The notes: generated by a model not told the origin, from the letters alone. Counted from the stretch's first letter, positions 1 through 9,069 are shown. The stretch: 33,787 bases of DNA from Candidatus Gastranaerophilales bacterium (GCA_947588755.1 CANPZB010000016.1:1-33787), one strand, 5' to 3'. Program-made: numbers and translations.

Positions 1-48
1 TTAATTGATTTATTTAAAAATTTTTATTTCCCTTTTTTCCCTTTTTTC

Positions 49-73
49 AGACTTACCACGGTAAGTCTTTTTT
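49..73 (+). terminator. Rho-independent terminator of an off-window plus-strand gene
   Basis: An 8-bp perfect stem (AGACTTAC at 49-56 with GTAAGTCT at 61-68, loop CACG) is followed by six T on the plus strand. On the minus strand there is no U tract, so it most likely ends a gene lying to the left of the window rather than the metalloprotease operon that converges on it. Confidence 0.75.
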
Positions 74-74
74 A

Positions 75-1400
75 TTATTTCTTTTTTGAATATTTTGAAT
101 GTTTTATATTCATTATTAATTCTTTGATAATATCGGAATTGGAAATATTTTGTGCTTCTTTTGCGTATTGCATAGCTTTTTCAGGATTATTGTTTTCTAA
201 ATAAACTACAGCTAAATTATATGCGGATATGTATTTTTCATTTTGGGTTCTTGAAAGATTATAAGCTTTTTGAATTGCTTTTATTGCTTCTTTTTTGTTA
301 CCGAGTTCCGAGTAAGCAATACCCAAATCTATATATCCTGCGGGAATATCTGGAGCATTTTTAATATAATTTTTGGCTTCTTTTAATTTACGGCTGTTTA
401 TTTCTTTTCCTGTTCCGAGAATAATAGGCGGATATATTAAATTTTTCCTGTTTAGTTTTTCGGGTGAAGTATTACTGATATCGGGCAAAAATTTGTATAA
501 AAGTTCCATGGTATTTATATCCTGTGACGAAAGGTATTGAAAAGAACTTCTATATGGCACATAAAAGCTGTTATTGTCTTCGCTGTACATATACATTAAA
601 TCGCCGGAACTGTAGCTGTGTCCCATTATACCCATTGCGTGTCCTATTTCATGAAGTATAGTGTTGTAAAGTTCTTTGTCGGAAAAGAAACTGCCTTTGG
701 GGTCTGTGGCATATAAAGTTATTGTCATTTTTTTTAATAAATTACCGCTTATCTCGGGTTTGGTATAGGCAACAATATATTTACAATTATTTTCATTACA
801 TATATCTGAGGGAATATTGGCGATTTTTACCGAAATATTACTGTGCCGTGGGTTATCGGTATAAACAAAACTCAAAAAACCTGTGGATTGCTGCCACTGC
901 GCAAAAGCACGTTTGATTTCCGACTCATAATATTCCGGAACATTTTTCCCGCTTTCGTTATTTATATTGATTTTAAGCGGAAAAGTGTCTTTGTCCCATC
1001 TTACCGTACCTGATTCGAACGGAGTTTGCTCAATGTAATTGTCTCCTATTTTGTAAGCTATTTGGTTTTTCCATTCGTTAATTTGCTGCATTGCCGCTTG
1101 TTGAGCACTGTCATCAAGATTACCGTTTGCGATTTCAAAAAGTTCCTTTTGCACGCTGATATCAGGTGGTAAGTGAATTAGGGCTTGAACGTAGTAATAT
1201 CTGTTATCTTTGTTTTTATTGTCAAAAAAGTATGATTTTTGGAAATTATATCTTGCCCGTGCGTAATCTTGTTTATCAAGCAAGGCTCTGCCTTTTTTAT
1301 AATAAATCATAGGGGCGGATTTATATAAAATGCCCGTAATGATTATGGCGGTACATATTATTATTGTGATTAATCTGTCACGATTTATTTGTAATTTCAT
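75..1400 (-). CDS. Membrane-anchored matrixin-like metalloprotease with TPR repeats
   Basis: A 441-residue protein with one N-terminal membrane segment (about residues 10-26) and the bulk probably outside the membrane. Short helical repeats follow, then a metzincin zinc site, HEIGHAMGIMGH at residues 250-261 with catalytic Glu251 and His250/His254. A Met-turn-like SGDLMYMY follows at about 265-272. The third His lies one position later than in the textbook HExxHxxGxxH; I recall this GH-S variant in cyanobacterial relatives, but that is from memory. The C-terminal 120 residues look like two or three TPRs (ideally spaced Ala/Tyr/Leu, about 320-430). The start overlaps the end of scpB by 23 bases, so it is the last gene of the smc operon. 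The substrate is unknown, and the link to chromosome segregation may be only co-transcription. Confidence 0.85.
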   Translation of the reverse strand: MKLQINRDRLITIIICTAIIITGILYKSAPMIYYKKGRALLDKQDYARARYNFQKSYFFDNKNKDNRYYYVQALIHLPPDISVQKELFEIANGNLDDSAQQAAMQQINEWKNQIAYKIGDNYIEQTPFESGTVRWDKDTFPLKININNESGKNVPEYYESEIKRAFAQWQQSTGFLSFVYTDNPRHSNISVKIANIPSDICNENNCKYIVAYTKPEISGNLLKKMTITLYATDPKGSFFSDKELYNTILHEIGHAMGIMGHSYSSGDLMYMYSEDNNSFYVPYRSSFQYLSSQDINTMELLYKFLPDISNTSPEKLNRKNLIYPPIILGTGKEINSRKLKEAKNYIKNAPDIPAGYIDLGIAYSELGNKKEAIKAIQKAYNLSRTQNEKYISAYNLAVVYLENNNPEKAMQYAKEAQNISNSDIIKELIMNIKHSKYSKKK

Positions 1401-1911
1401 CGTCCTTTATTCCCTTGTCAATTTCCAGAATTTTTGCAAGAGAGCGGGTATCACCTTTAAGTTTAAAATATTCCCGAAATTTTGGAGTAGTTTTTAAATT
1501 GAAACTTCTTCCGTTTTTGTCTCTCGTTTTTGAAATCAACTCTTTTTCTACGAGTTCCTGTACATGTTCATAAGCGTTAGAGCCGCGTAATTCTTTTAAA
1601 TCAGTTTGCCGAATAGGTTCTTTCAGTGCTATGACCGAAAGTGTTCTCAAAACTGCGGGTTTCAAATCTACGGGACAAAGAAGTTCGACCAAGTCCATGT
1701 GTTCTTCTTTTACCTGAAGTATATACCCGTTCTCATCGTCAATTTCCAACGCACCGCTGCGTGATGAATAATCGGCTATTAGTTCAAGCATTGCTTCTTC
1801 AATAGTTTCAGTTTCTTCATCTAATATTGTTGCGATTTCGTCCGGAGAAATTGCTCTTGCCGTAATAAACAAAACAGCTTCAATTCTGGACTTCAACTGT
1901 TCTATGTTCAT
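1378..1911 (-). CDS. scpB: Segregation and condensation protein B
   Basis: A 177-residue kite subunit of the Smc-ScpAB condensin, acting on the nucleoid. The N-terminal pattern (IEAVLFITARAISPDEIATIL at about 10-30) and the later LKELRGSNAYEHVQELVEKELI segment are typical of the two winged-helix domains of ScpB. Its length fits the family. It overlaps scpA upstream by 32 bases and the metalloprotease downstream by 23 bases, which suggests translational coupling. Nothing in it looks degraded. Confidence 0.95.
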   Translation of the reverse strand: MNIEQLKSRIEAVLFITARAISPDEIATILDEETETIEEAMLELIADYSSRSGALEIDDENGYILQVKEEHMDLVELLCPVDLKPAVLRTLSVIALKEPIRQTDLKELRGSNAYEHVQELVEKELISKTRDKNGRSFNLKTTPKFREYFKLKGDTRSLAKILEIDKGIKDDEITNKS

Positions 1912-2719
1912 TTGTGCCGCCTTTTACTACATACAAATCGGAATAAAATTCGTCTTGTTTTAAATCGTAATCAGTTTCTGCGGTCAGAAATAATAATGCT
2001 ATATATGCACTTATTCTGTCCATACCCAGCAGGGTTAATTCGTTTAATTCAATTTTATCGTTTTTGGTAAAAATCTGTGTAAGATTTTCTTTAAGTTTAA
2101 GTACGCAGGATTCTATATATTCTTCATGAGCAAGATTTACTATATCATCGGGTGTAAGTCTTGAATATGATTGAACACGTCTTTTTGCACGTTCATGAGC
2201 ACTTTTTAAAGACTGTTTCTTTTCAAGGTTTTCATAGAATTCCAGTTGTCTTATAAGGTCTTTTAATGTTACAACTCTTTTGTGGTTTAACCTTACGCTG
2301 GTTCTCCGTTGAAGTACTTCATCTATTGAGATTACGTTGTTTGTGGGGATATAATCGTCTTCACCGTAATCAACCACAAAACCGTCATCATCAAATTGCG
2401 GTTCTTCATCTTGAGAATAATTTTCAAATTGGATTAAATCAATGCCTTCAAGAATATTTGATTTTAGCTTTAAAAGTATTGCCGCAAAAAGAAATGTTCT
2501 GCCCGTCAGCCGAAGGTTTTGGGATTTCATTTCGCATATATGAGCAAGATATTTGTCCGTTACGTCAACGATATCTATATTCCAGGGATTAATTTTTCCT
2601 GCCTTAGCCATTTCCACAAGTATACCTATACCTTCACTTTTGTTTTTAAATCCTGAAGGGATATCTAAAGCGGACAGTTCAATATCAATATTATTGTTTG
2701 TTAATGCTTTACTTGTCAT
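1880..2719 (-). CDS. scpA: Segregation and condensation protein A (kleisin)
   Basis: A 279-residue kleisin that bridges the Smc head and neck and recruits ScpB. The segment GILVEMAKAGKINPWNIDIVDVTDKYL (starting near residue 32) and the following LTGRTFLFAAILLKLKS are characteristic ScpA sequence. The C-terminal 70 residues form the predicted winged helix that contacts the Smc head. The usual FxGPLDLLL start of the family is replaced by a diverged stretch, GFKNKSEG. The ATG overlaps the smc stop codon (ATGA), so the two are translationally coupled. Confidence 0.95.
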   Translation of the reverse strand: MTSKALTNNNIDIELSALDIPSGFKNKSEGIGILVEMAKAGKINPWNIDIVDVTDKYLAHICEMKSQNLRLTGRTFLFAAILLKLKSNILEGIDLIQFENYSQDEEPQFDDDGFVVDYGEDDYIPTNNVISIDEVLQRRTSVRLNHKRVVTLKDLIRQLEFYENLEKKQSLKSAHERAKRRVQSYSRLTPDDIVNLAHEEYIESCVLKLKENLTQIFTKNDKIELNELTLLGMDRISAYIALLFLTAETDYDLKQDEFYSDLYVVKGGTNEHRTVEVQN

Positions 2720-5700
2720 ACTTCAATTTCGTCCCTTAACTTAATACCCGTTACTCTGGTAATGCCTTTTTCTTTTTGGGTAACTCCGATTGTTCTATTA
2801 GCTGATTCTATCATAGGTTTTCTGTGACTAACTACTATAAATTGCGTATTTTTTGATTGATTTTGCACCATTTGTGCGATACGTTCAACATTCATTGTAT
2901 CCAAATTAGCGTCGACCTCATCAAATGCATAAAAAGGCGACGGCATATATTTTTGAATGGCAAAGACAAAAGCAAGTGCCGTAAGTGATTTTTCACCGCC
3001 TGACATACTTTCAAGCCTTTGAAGTTTTTTATCTCTGGGTTGTGCTTCTATTGTCATGCCGCCCGATAGAGGATCTTCAGGACATTCAAGCTTTAATTCG
3101 CCTTCGCCTTCGGAAAGTCTGTGGAATACTTCTTTAAAATTCTCATTTATATTATTGTATGTTTTCATAAATGTTTCTTTTTTAAGTTGTTCGTATCCGT
3201 TCATCCTGTCCAGAATTTCTTTTCGTTCCTTGGAAAGTGTTTCAATTTGCTGTTTTAATTCGGTTTGACGTGCCAAAACTTCGTCATAAGCGGCGAGTGC
3301 ACGCATGTTAACATCGCCCAATTCAGACATACGTTTTTCCAAGCGTTGGATTTTGGAGGTAATTTCTTCCGTTGAAATTTGTACAGGCTCAAGCTTTTCA
3401 ACTTCTACACCCGCATTCTCCAAGTCCTGTCTTGCTGTTTCAAATTGCGGTTCAAGTTCACGTCTTCTGGCTTTAAAAGATTCAATTTGCTCTGCAATTC
3501 TTTCTATATCCGCACTATTAATGTGTTTTTGTTTTTCAAGTTCAATAAGTTCTGCGTTAATTTCTTCACGTTCCTGAATAAGTTTGCCGAGTTTTTCTTC
3601 TATCTGAATTATCTGTTCATGAAGAATTTCGGTTTTTTTATTGAGTTCTTCGATATCTTTTTTGTAACGGTTTTTGTCTTCTTCAAGTTTGGAATTGTTA
3701 TGTTCGATATTAACAATTTCTTCTTCTTTAGTTTCTATAAGGCTTTGGTGGAAAGATATTTGTCTGTTCAATTCATTTTTGTCGTTTTGTGCCTTCATCT
3801 GATTTGTTTGCAGACGTTTAATCTCATGTTCCACACCTTCCGTCTTTTCTTTTAATTCTTTCAAATCTTTGTCATTTATAAGCTTCTCAACATCATCAAT
3901 TTCACTCTGACAAACTGCCATTTTATCGTATATTTTTACATTTTCTTCTTCCAGTTTATCAAGCCTTTTATTGAGTTCGGATATTTTTGGCTCGCATTGA
4001 GATATAAATTCCGTTTTTTCTTTTATAACATTTTCACTGTTTTCATAATTTTTATTCATATTTTCAAGTTCAATTTTAGATTTTGAAAACTCACTCATTG
4101 AATCGGAATATTTTGCTCTGACATCTTCAAGTTTTTCTTCCAGAGATTTCTTTTTATTTTCGAGTGAACCCAGTTTTTGCTCCATTTCTTTTAAACGGTC
4201 TTTATATTTGTTGAGTTCTTCATCATCATTCTGGTTAAAGCTTAATCCCGAACGCTTTACTGAACCGCCTGTCATGGAACCTGATTTTTCAAATAATTCA
4301 CCTGACAAAGTTACCATTCTGTATTTGCCGATAAGTTTTTTTGCGGTTTCCATATCTTCAACAACAAGAGTTTCACCTACCGCGTAAAAAAATGCATTTA
4401 TATATTCTTCATCAAAATCAACAAGGTTTATTGCATAATCAATAACCCCCTTGTCTTTTGGTAAAGATAGTCTGGAAGGTGCTTTTACGACTTTATTTAA
4501 CGGTATAAATGTTGCTCTGCCCGCCCCTGAAGATTTAAGAAGTTCAATTGCCACGGAAGCAACATGTTCGTCATCTACAACAACATGAGCCATTCTTCCG
4601 CCGAATGCCACTTCCATTGCCGTTGAATATTCTTTATCAACCGTTCCCAGCTGTACCAGAGGTGCATGAACACCTTTTAACTTAGCATTCATTACGGTAT
4701 CAATGGCACGACCGAAATTCGCTTCTTCGGCAGCTTGTTTTTTAGCTTCCATGGAAGATATTTTTCGGTACGCCATTTGTATGTTGTAATTTATATCGTT
4801 TATTTCATTTTTTACCGTATCTAAATCATGCAAAGTGCTATGCTGTATTTGTTTGAAATCTTCAAGTTCTTTTTCCAATTGTTCTTTCAAACTTTTTTTT
4901 AAATCATAATCAGAAGTAAAATTAGATTTCAATGTATTTAATTCTTCAAGTTTTGTTTTTGCATCCGCAACTTCTTTTTGAAGATTTTTTAACTCATTTT
5001 CCAATGGTAATTTTGTTTGGATAAGTTTTGTTTCCGCATCTTTTAAATTTTCAAGTTCTTTTCTTAAATTGTTGCGTTTTTCAATATGCTGGTCAGCCGT
5101 AGCGTTCAAACCGGTCATATCTTCAAGAATTTTTTTAAGAACTTTTTCCTGTTCTTCAATGTTATTTTGGATTTTTTCGATTTCGTCATCTTTAAGCTTA
5201 ATTTTCAGATTAAAATCTTCAATTTTTTTCTTAAAACCTTCTATGCCGTTTTTGGCATTTTCAATAGAACGCAGTCCGTCGTGAATTTGTTTGTCGGCAT
5301 AATTGGAAGCATTGTTTTTTCGGTCAATTTCGCCTTTAAGAGTTTCTTCCTGTTTTTTAAGTTCAATTTGCTGGGCTTCACCTTTTTCCTTGACAAGCTC
5401 GGAAATTTCCTGATATTTTCCTTTGATAAGGTTTAATTTCTCATCAAGGTCTTTGTTTTTCAATTCTTCTTCTTTTTTCTTTTTGGTAAATTCAAGTATA
5501 TTTTCATGAGCCTGTTCAAGATTGCGTTTGATATCAAAAAACTTGACTTTAATTACCTGACTTTCCAAATCTTGTTTTTCTTCTCTTAATTTTTGGTATT
5601 TAAGTGCTACTTCACGTTCTTCTTTTAACTGTTCAAGTCTGTTGTCAACTTCGTTCAGAATTACCGTGGAACGCTCAACACGCTGTTCAACCGTTTGGAG

Positions 5701-6222
5701 TTCATTTGTTGCCTGCTCTATTCTTCTGTCAAAATCCGCAATTCCTGCTATTTCATCAATTATTTTTCTTCTGTTTTTGGGTGAGCAGTTTGTTATCCCC
5801 ATCACATCGCCCTGCATCATTACGTTGTAACTGTTTGGAGTGACATTGTACTGTTCTAAAAGTGCATGAACGTTAGTTAATGTTGTCGGGCTGTCGTTTA
5901 TGTAGTAAGTACTGACATATCCTTGAGTAGATTTGCGGATTTTTCTTGCTATAGTTAAGTCTTCACCGTTATCGGTATCACCGAATGTAACTTTTACAAA
6001 AGCATCATTTCTTTTAGTGTACGTCGAAATAAAATGTGAAAGGTTTTCGGCACGTAATTCACTTGCATTTGCCAGTCCTAAAGCAAAGAGAACACTGTCG
6101 ATAATGTTGCTTTTACCTGAACCGTTAGGTCCCGATATGGTGGTAAAGCCTTTTAGCATGGGTATTTCCGATTTATTCGCAAATGATTTAAAATTATCAA
6201 TTTCAAGTTGTTTTATGTACAT
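2716..6222 (-). CDS. smc: Chromosome segregation ATPase Smc
   Basis: A full-length 1168-residue SMC protein that organises and segregates the chromosome. The Walker A motif GPNGSGKS sits at residues 31-38, followed by the Q-loop region (QGDVMGITN). Two very long charged coiled coils flank a hinge of about 150 residues (around 510-660, with GVHAPLVQLGTV and GGRMAHVVVDDE). The C-terminal head carries the signature MSGGEKSLTALA near residue 1072 and Walker B/D-loop FYAFDEVDANLD. It is the first gene of an operon with scpA, scpB and a metalloprotease. The ribosome-binding site is weak (an A-rich stretch before ATG). Confidence 0.98.
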   Translation of the reverse strand: MYIKQLEIDNFKSFANKSEIPMLKGFTTISGPNGSGKSNIIDSVLFALGLANASELRAENLSHFISTYTKRNDAFVKVTFGDTDNGEDLTIARKIRKSTQGYVSTYYINDSPTTLTNVHALLEQYNVTPNSYNVMMQGDVMGITNCSPKNRRKIIDEIAGIADFDRRIEQATNELQTVEQRVERSTVILNEVDNRLEQLKEEREVALKYQKLREEKQDLESQVIKVKFFDIKRNLEQAHENILEFTKKKKEEELKNKDLDEKLNLIKGKYQEISELVKEKGEAQQIELKKQEETLKGEIDRKNNASNYADKQIHDGLRSIENAKNGIEGFKKKIEDFNLKIKLKDDEIEKIQNNIEEQEKVLKKILEDMTGLNATADQHIEKRNNLRKELENLKDAETKLIQTKLPLENELKNLQKEVADAKTKLEELNTLKSNFTSDYDLKKSLKEQLEKELEDFKQIQHSTLHDLDTVKNEINDINYNIQMAYRKISSMEAKKQAAEEANFGRAIDTVMNAKLKGVHAPLVQLGTVDKEYSTAMEVAFGGRMAHVVVDDEHVASVAIELLKSSGAGRATFIPLNKVVKAPSRLSLPKDKGVIDYAINLVDFDEEYINAFFYAVGETLVVEDMETAKKLIGKYRMVTLSGELFEKSGSMTGGSVKRSGLSFNQNDDEELNKYKDRLKEMEQKLGSLENKKKSLEEKLEDVRAKYSDSMSEFSKSKIELENMNKNYENSENVIKEKTEFISQCEPKISELNKRLDKLEEENVKIYDKMAVCQSEIDDVEKLINDKDLKELKEKTEGVEHEIKRLQTNQMKAQNDKNELNRQISFHQSLIETKEEEIVNIEHNNSKLEEDKNRYKKDIEELNKKTEILHEQIIQIEEKLGKLIQEREEINAELIELEKQKHINSADIERIAEQIESFKARRRELEPQFETARQDLENAGVEVEKLEPVQISTEEITSKIQRLEKRMSELGDVNMRALAAYDEVLARQTELKQQIETLSKERKEILDRMNGYEQLKKETFMKTYNNINENFKEVFHRLSEGEGELKLECPEDPLSGGMTIEAQPRDKKLQRLESMSGGEKSLTALAFVFAIQKYMPSPFYAFDEVDANLDTMNVERIAQMVQNQSKNTQFIVVSHRKPMIESANRTIGVTQKEKGITRVTGIKLRDEIEV

Positions 6223-6250
6223 TTTTATTTCCGAATATAGTCTCTTTACT

Positions 6251-6279
6251 ATTAGACAATATTATTTGCGGCATGTCAA
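6251..6279 (-). promoter_or_regulatory. Predicted sigma70-type promoter of the smc operon
   Basis: On the minus strand a perfect TTGACA (complement of 6274-6279) is separated by 17 bases from TCTAAT (complement of 6251-6256). It lies about 30 bases upstream of the smc start and is the only good promoter match in this gap. Confidence 0.6.
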
Positions 6280-6315
6280 AATGTTTACAACTTCTTAAAA
6301 CTTCTTATCCATAGC

Positions 6316-6345
6316 AAAAAAGACCGGCAAAATCCGGTCTTTTTT
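6316..6345 (-). terminator. Strong bidirectional terminator after the glucan phosphorylase gene
   Basis: GACCGG and CCGGTC form a perfect stem around the loop CAAAAT, flanked by six A on one side and six T on the other (6316-6345). In the minus-strand direction it reads as a stem followed by a U tract, 15 bases past the phosphorylase stop, and insulates smc from it. Confidence 0.9.
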
Positions 6346-6359
6346 GTGTTATTCAACAT

Positions 6360-8051
6360 TTATTTAATATTTGAAAATGTCCAGGCATCAAATGTCGGGG
6401 TTTCCGAAATTTTCATTTCTTTTTTATCGGAACCTGTGCTTGAATCATCGTGTGCAATAGGTTTATATAACCTGTTGTAGTATTCAACAACCATTCTGTC
6501 GGAATTGAAATATGCTTCCGATGTTCTTATTGCCTGTCTCATTAGTCTTGCCCATTCCGCCTTATTTTCATAATATGTCGGAATGATTTCATTTTCGATG
6601 ATTTCCATAACGCATTCATGGTCTTTCCAATGTCTTTCCTGCCATGGCATTTCATCATCAAGTTCGGGGTATTCAACAGTATAACCGTTAATACCGTTAA
6701 ATGTACCTTCTACAGTCCAGCCGTCATAAATAGAAAGGTGAAGCGCACCGTTCATGTTAGCTGACATTCCCGATGTTCCCGATGCTTCAAACGGTCTGAG
6801 AGGTGTGTTCAACCAGATATCCGAACCGCGTTTAAGCTTAGCCGAAAGCTCGAGTTCGTATCCGGGAAGCACCACAACATTTTTAAGACTGTGCGAACGG
6901 TTCAAAAGCTTGTTAAACATATCTTTTCCCATTACGTCATCGGGATGGAATTTTCCTGCAAATATAATTTGAACTTTATTTTCATCAAGAAGTTTATTTA
7001 TTCTGTCTTTATCCATTAAAATAAGCCAAGCACGTTTGTAATCGGCAAACCTTCTTGCCCATGTAATTGTCAAAACATCAGGGTCAAATCTTTTGCCTGC
7101 TACATTTGCAACGTATTCAAACAGTTCAACTTTCATTTCGCGTTTAACCGCCAAAAGTTCTTCGGGTGTGCTTGCGTTTTTAATACGTTCATCTTGCCAG
7201 TAGTGAAGGTTTACGGCGTTTGTAATTGCTCTAATCGGGCATCTTCCTTCAACCCATTCCCACATTTTGTTTGAAACCAAGCCGTGGAGTTGAGATACGG
7301 CATTTGCTATTCTTGACATTCTTAAAGCTGCAACCGTAAGCGAGAAATTTTCCCCGCCGAGTTGTATTGCCGTTTCTCTTGAACAACCCGCGAAGAAACC
7401 GCCTTCAAGCAGTGTATCTACCCAGTGTACTTCGTTGCCCGCAGCAACCGGTGTGTGGGTTGTAAATACCGTTTTCTTTTTAACGGCTTCCAAATCACCG
7501 TTATACTGTCTTAAAAGTTCAAATGCGGCAGGCAAAGCATGTCCTTCGTTCATGTGTATAACATCAAAGTTATATCCGACTTGCTGTAATATTCTTACAC
7601 CTGCAACACCCAAAACGGTTTCCTGTGCAATTCTTATTTTTTCATTACCGTCATAAAGCTTGTGAGAAATGCTTTTAGCCCAGTCGCTGTTTCCGTCAAT
7701 ATCGGTTGTTAAAAGGTAAACGGGACATGTGCCGAATAATTCGGGATCAACAAGTAAAGCTTTTACTTTTACTTTTTCACCAAAAATATCCACTTCCGTG
7801 GAAACATTTATATCTTTTAAGAAATCATAATATTTTCTTATATAAGCTACTTCAACCTGACCGTCATGTGCTATTCTTTGGTCATAGTAACCGTATGACC
7901 ATAGCATTGTTACACCTACCATAGGCATTTGCAGATAACCTGCCGAAAGCATGTGAGAACCTGCCAAAAATCCAAGACCGCCCGAGTATGTTTTCAATGA
8001 CTGGTCCATTGCTATTTCCATTGAGAAGTATGCTACATTTGGTAATGACAT
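6360..8051 (-). CDS. glgP: Alpha-glucan phosphorylase family protein (GT35-like) lacking the usual PLP lysine
   Basis: A 563-residue protein of the short alpha-glucan phosphorylase type, whose family reaction is phosphorolysis of alpha-1,4-glucan to glucose 1-phosphate. It opens with YFSMEIAM and TYSGGLGFLAGSH. Later come THTPVAAGNE, WARRFADYKRAW, FAGKFHPDD and PFEASGTSGMSANMNGAL. In known family members the GTSGM motif is followed by the lysine that binds pyridoxal phosphate; here residue 430 is Ser (codon complement of 6762-6764). The enzyme may therefore work without PLP, do another reaction, or be inactive as a phosphorylase, although the rest of the active-site pattern is intact. The start has a good SD (AGAGGAAA). 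It is a single-gene unit with its own promoter and terminator. A GH57/DUF3536 protein further right may also act on glucan. Confidence 0.85.
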   Translation of the reverse strand: MSLPNVAYFSMEIAMDQSLKTYSGGLGFLAGSHMLSAGYLQMPMVGVTMLWSYGYYDQRIAHDGQVEVAYIRKYYDFLKDINVSTEVDIFGEKVKVKALLVDPELFGTCPVYLLTTDIDGNSDWAKSISHKLYDGNEKIRIAQETVLGVAGVRILQQVGYNFDVIHMNEGHALPAAFELLRQYNGDLEAVKKKTVFTTHTPVAAGNEVHWVDTLLEGGFFAGCSRETAIQLGGENFSLTVAALRMSRIANAVSQLHGLVSNKMWEWVEGRCPIRAITNAVNLHYWQDERIKNASTPEELLAVKREMKVELFEYVANVAGKRFDPDVLTITWARRFADYKRAWLILMDKDRINKLLDENKVQIIFAGKFHPDDVMGKDMFNKLLNRSHSLKNVVVLPGYELELSAKLKRGSDIWLNTPLRPFEASGTSGMSANMNGALHLSIYDGWTVEGTFNGINGYTVEYPELDDEMPWQERHWKDHECVMEIIENEIIPTYYENKAEWARLMRQAIRTSEAYFNSDRMVVEYYNRLYKPIAHDDSSTGSDKKEMKISETPTFDAWTFSNIK

Positions 8052-8109
8052 ATTAATTTTCCTCTTCTAAACTATAAACGCTTTTACCCTTATGTCATGG
8101 TAATCTAAT

Positions 8110-8139
8110 AATAGAATAACACAAAATAAGTTCTGTCAA
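8110..8139 (-). promoter_or_regulatory. Probable promoter of the glucan phosphorylase gene
   Basis: On the minus strand TTGACA (complement of 8134-8139) is followed after 18 bases by the weak -10 TCTATT (complement of 8110-8115), about 60 bases upstream of the start codon. The -35 is perfect and the -10 assignment is uncertain. Confidence 0.45.
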
Positions 8140-8223
8140 TTTTTAAATACCGCTTATCTTTAAAATTGCCCTGAATAATTGATTTATAAGCAATTTTGAA
8201 CTTTAAAAAACTTAACGAATACT

Positions 8224-8460
8224 CTAAAAAAGACCTAAAAATGTCTTTTTAACATATACATAATACAATTCTCCGTTAGAAAGCTTAATATCGTATTTTA
8301 TGCATTTTTTGTATCTGTTGTCCGGTTTTGCTTCGGATATTTGGGCAACTAAATCATTGTTTGTGATTGAACGCAGTTCACTGACCGATATTTTTTCTTT
8401 CCTGAGAATTTTTACCAGGTTGTTGTATTCATTGTTATCCATAGTATTATTATTCCCCAT
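8224..8460 (-). CDS. Hypothetical 78-residue protein
   Basis: A small Asn-rich-start protein that I do not recognise. It has a short helical part (about residues 10-50: NLVKILRKEKISVSELRSIT) and a beta-like end with the polar-aromatic pattern LSNGELYYVYVKK. It has no signal peptide or membrane segment. It begins 8 bases after the 199-residue gene upstream, so the two are probably co-transcribed and coupled; there is no clear SD. The last codons lie inside the operon terminator. The function is unknown; the case for a real gene rests on the spacing and the terminator position. Confidence 0.6.
   Translation of the reverse strand: MGNNNTMDNNEYNNLVKILRKEKISVSELRSITNNDLVAQISEAKPDNRYKKCIKYDIKLSNGELYYVYVKKTFLGLF
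8226..8250 (-). terminator. Terminator embedded in the 3' end of a coding sequence
   Basis: AAAAAGAC (8227-8234) and GTCTTTTT (8243-8250) pair around the loop CTAAAAAT. Read on the minus strand, the stem is followed by a U run that ends in the TAG stop of the 78-residue gene. The hairpin thus also encodes the C-terminal residues KKTFLGLF. Confidence 0.7.
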
Positions 8461-8468
8461 TTTTATAA

Positions 8469-9068
8469 TTATCTAACATTTTTGAAAAATTCATCCGTTA
8501 TTAACTGTGAGTATTTATTTTTTTCGTTTGCGGAAAGCAAAATTCTCGGTTGTCCGTCTTTGTTATCCGCAACAGAAATAATTCCTGCCACATCGCCTAT
8601 CGGAAGTTTTTTAATTTTAGCTTCAAATTTTACATAGGGTACCTGTTTACCGTAAGAACTCATTGTGCCTCTTTTTGTTACGTGCAGGTCATCTACGGAA
8701 ATCGCCTGATATTTTATTTTGCTTACGGCATTTTTTAATTTTTCTTCCGCATTTGGAGATTTAATGTCATCGGCACTTATAAGTTGTTTTTTATTTGAAT
8801 CGACAACAATCATTTTTTGTCCGGAAGCTTTATGTTCTGCAATTACCGCGTTATAACCGAGAATTCCTGCCGCTTTTTCAAGTTCAAATTCGTCGTTTAT
8901 TTTTGAAAAATCGCCGACTTTTTTTGCACGTTCAACAATTTCGTCTTGCGAAGGATTAAAAAAATTATTAATCATACTGCCTACTAAATCCTTGCCGCCC
9001 AAGGACATAAATCCTACAACGGCAAGAGTTATAAAGACTGCTCTCAATATATTCTTTAAACATCCCAT
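8469..9068 (-). CDS. Hypothetical membrane-anchored protein, 199 residues
   Basis: I do not recognise this protein. It has one N-terminal membrane segment (about residues 6-24, AVFITLAVVGFMSLGG) and then a soluble domain of about 170 residues. That domain alternates helices and strands and ends ILLSANEKNKYSQLITDEFFKN. Cys3 follows Met-Gly and there is no lipobox, so it is more likely a signal anchor than a lipoprotein. The start is supported by the SD GAGGAATT. It is divergent from mutS with only 36 bases between the start codons, and leads a two-gene unit with the 78-residue gene. Confidence 0.7.
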   Translation of the reverse strand: MGCLKNILRAVFITLAVVGFMSLGGKDLVGSMINNFFNPSQDEIVERAKKVGDFSKINDEFELEKAAGILGYNAVIAEHKASGQKMIVVDSNKKQLISADDIKSPNAEEKLKNAVSKIKYQAISVDDLHVTKRGTMSSYGKQVPYVKFEAKIKKLPIGDVAGIISVADNKDGQPRILLSANEKNKYSQLITDEFFKNVR

Positions 9069-9069
9069 A

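Noticed and set aside
3379-3855. Plus-strand open frames within smc, scpA and the phosphorylase
   Set aside because: They are antisense shadows of strongly conserved minus-strand genes and have Phe/Leu-rich compositions typical of reversed Lys/Glu coiled-coil codons.
8140-8223. AAAATTGC / GCAATTTT inverted repeat between the phosphorylase and the 78-residue gene
   Set aside because: The loop is long (about 22 bases) and no T run follows; the better terminator is already inside the small gene.
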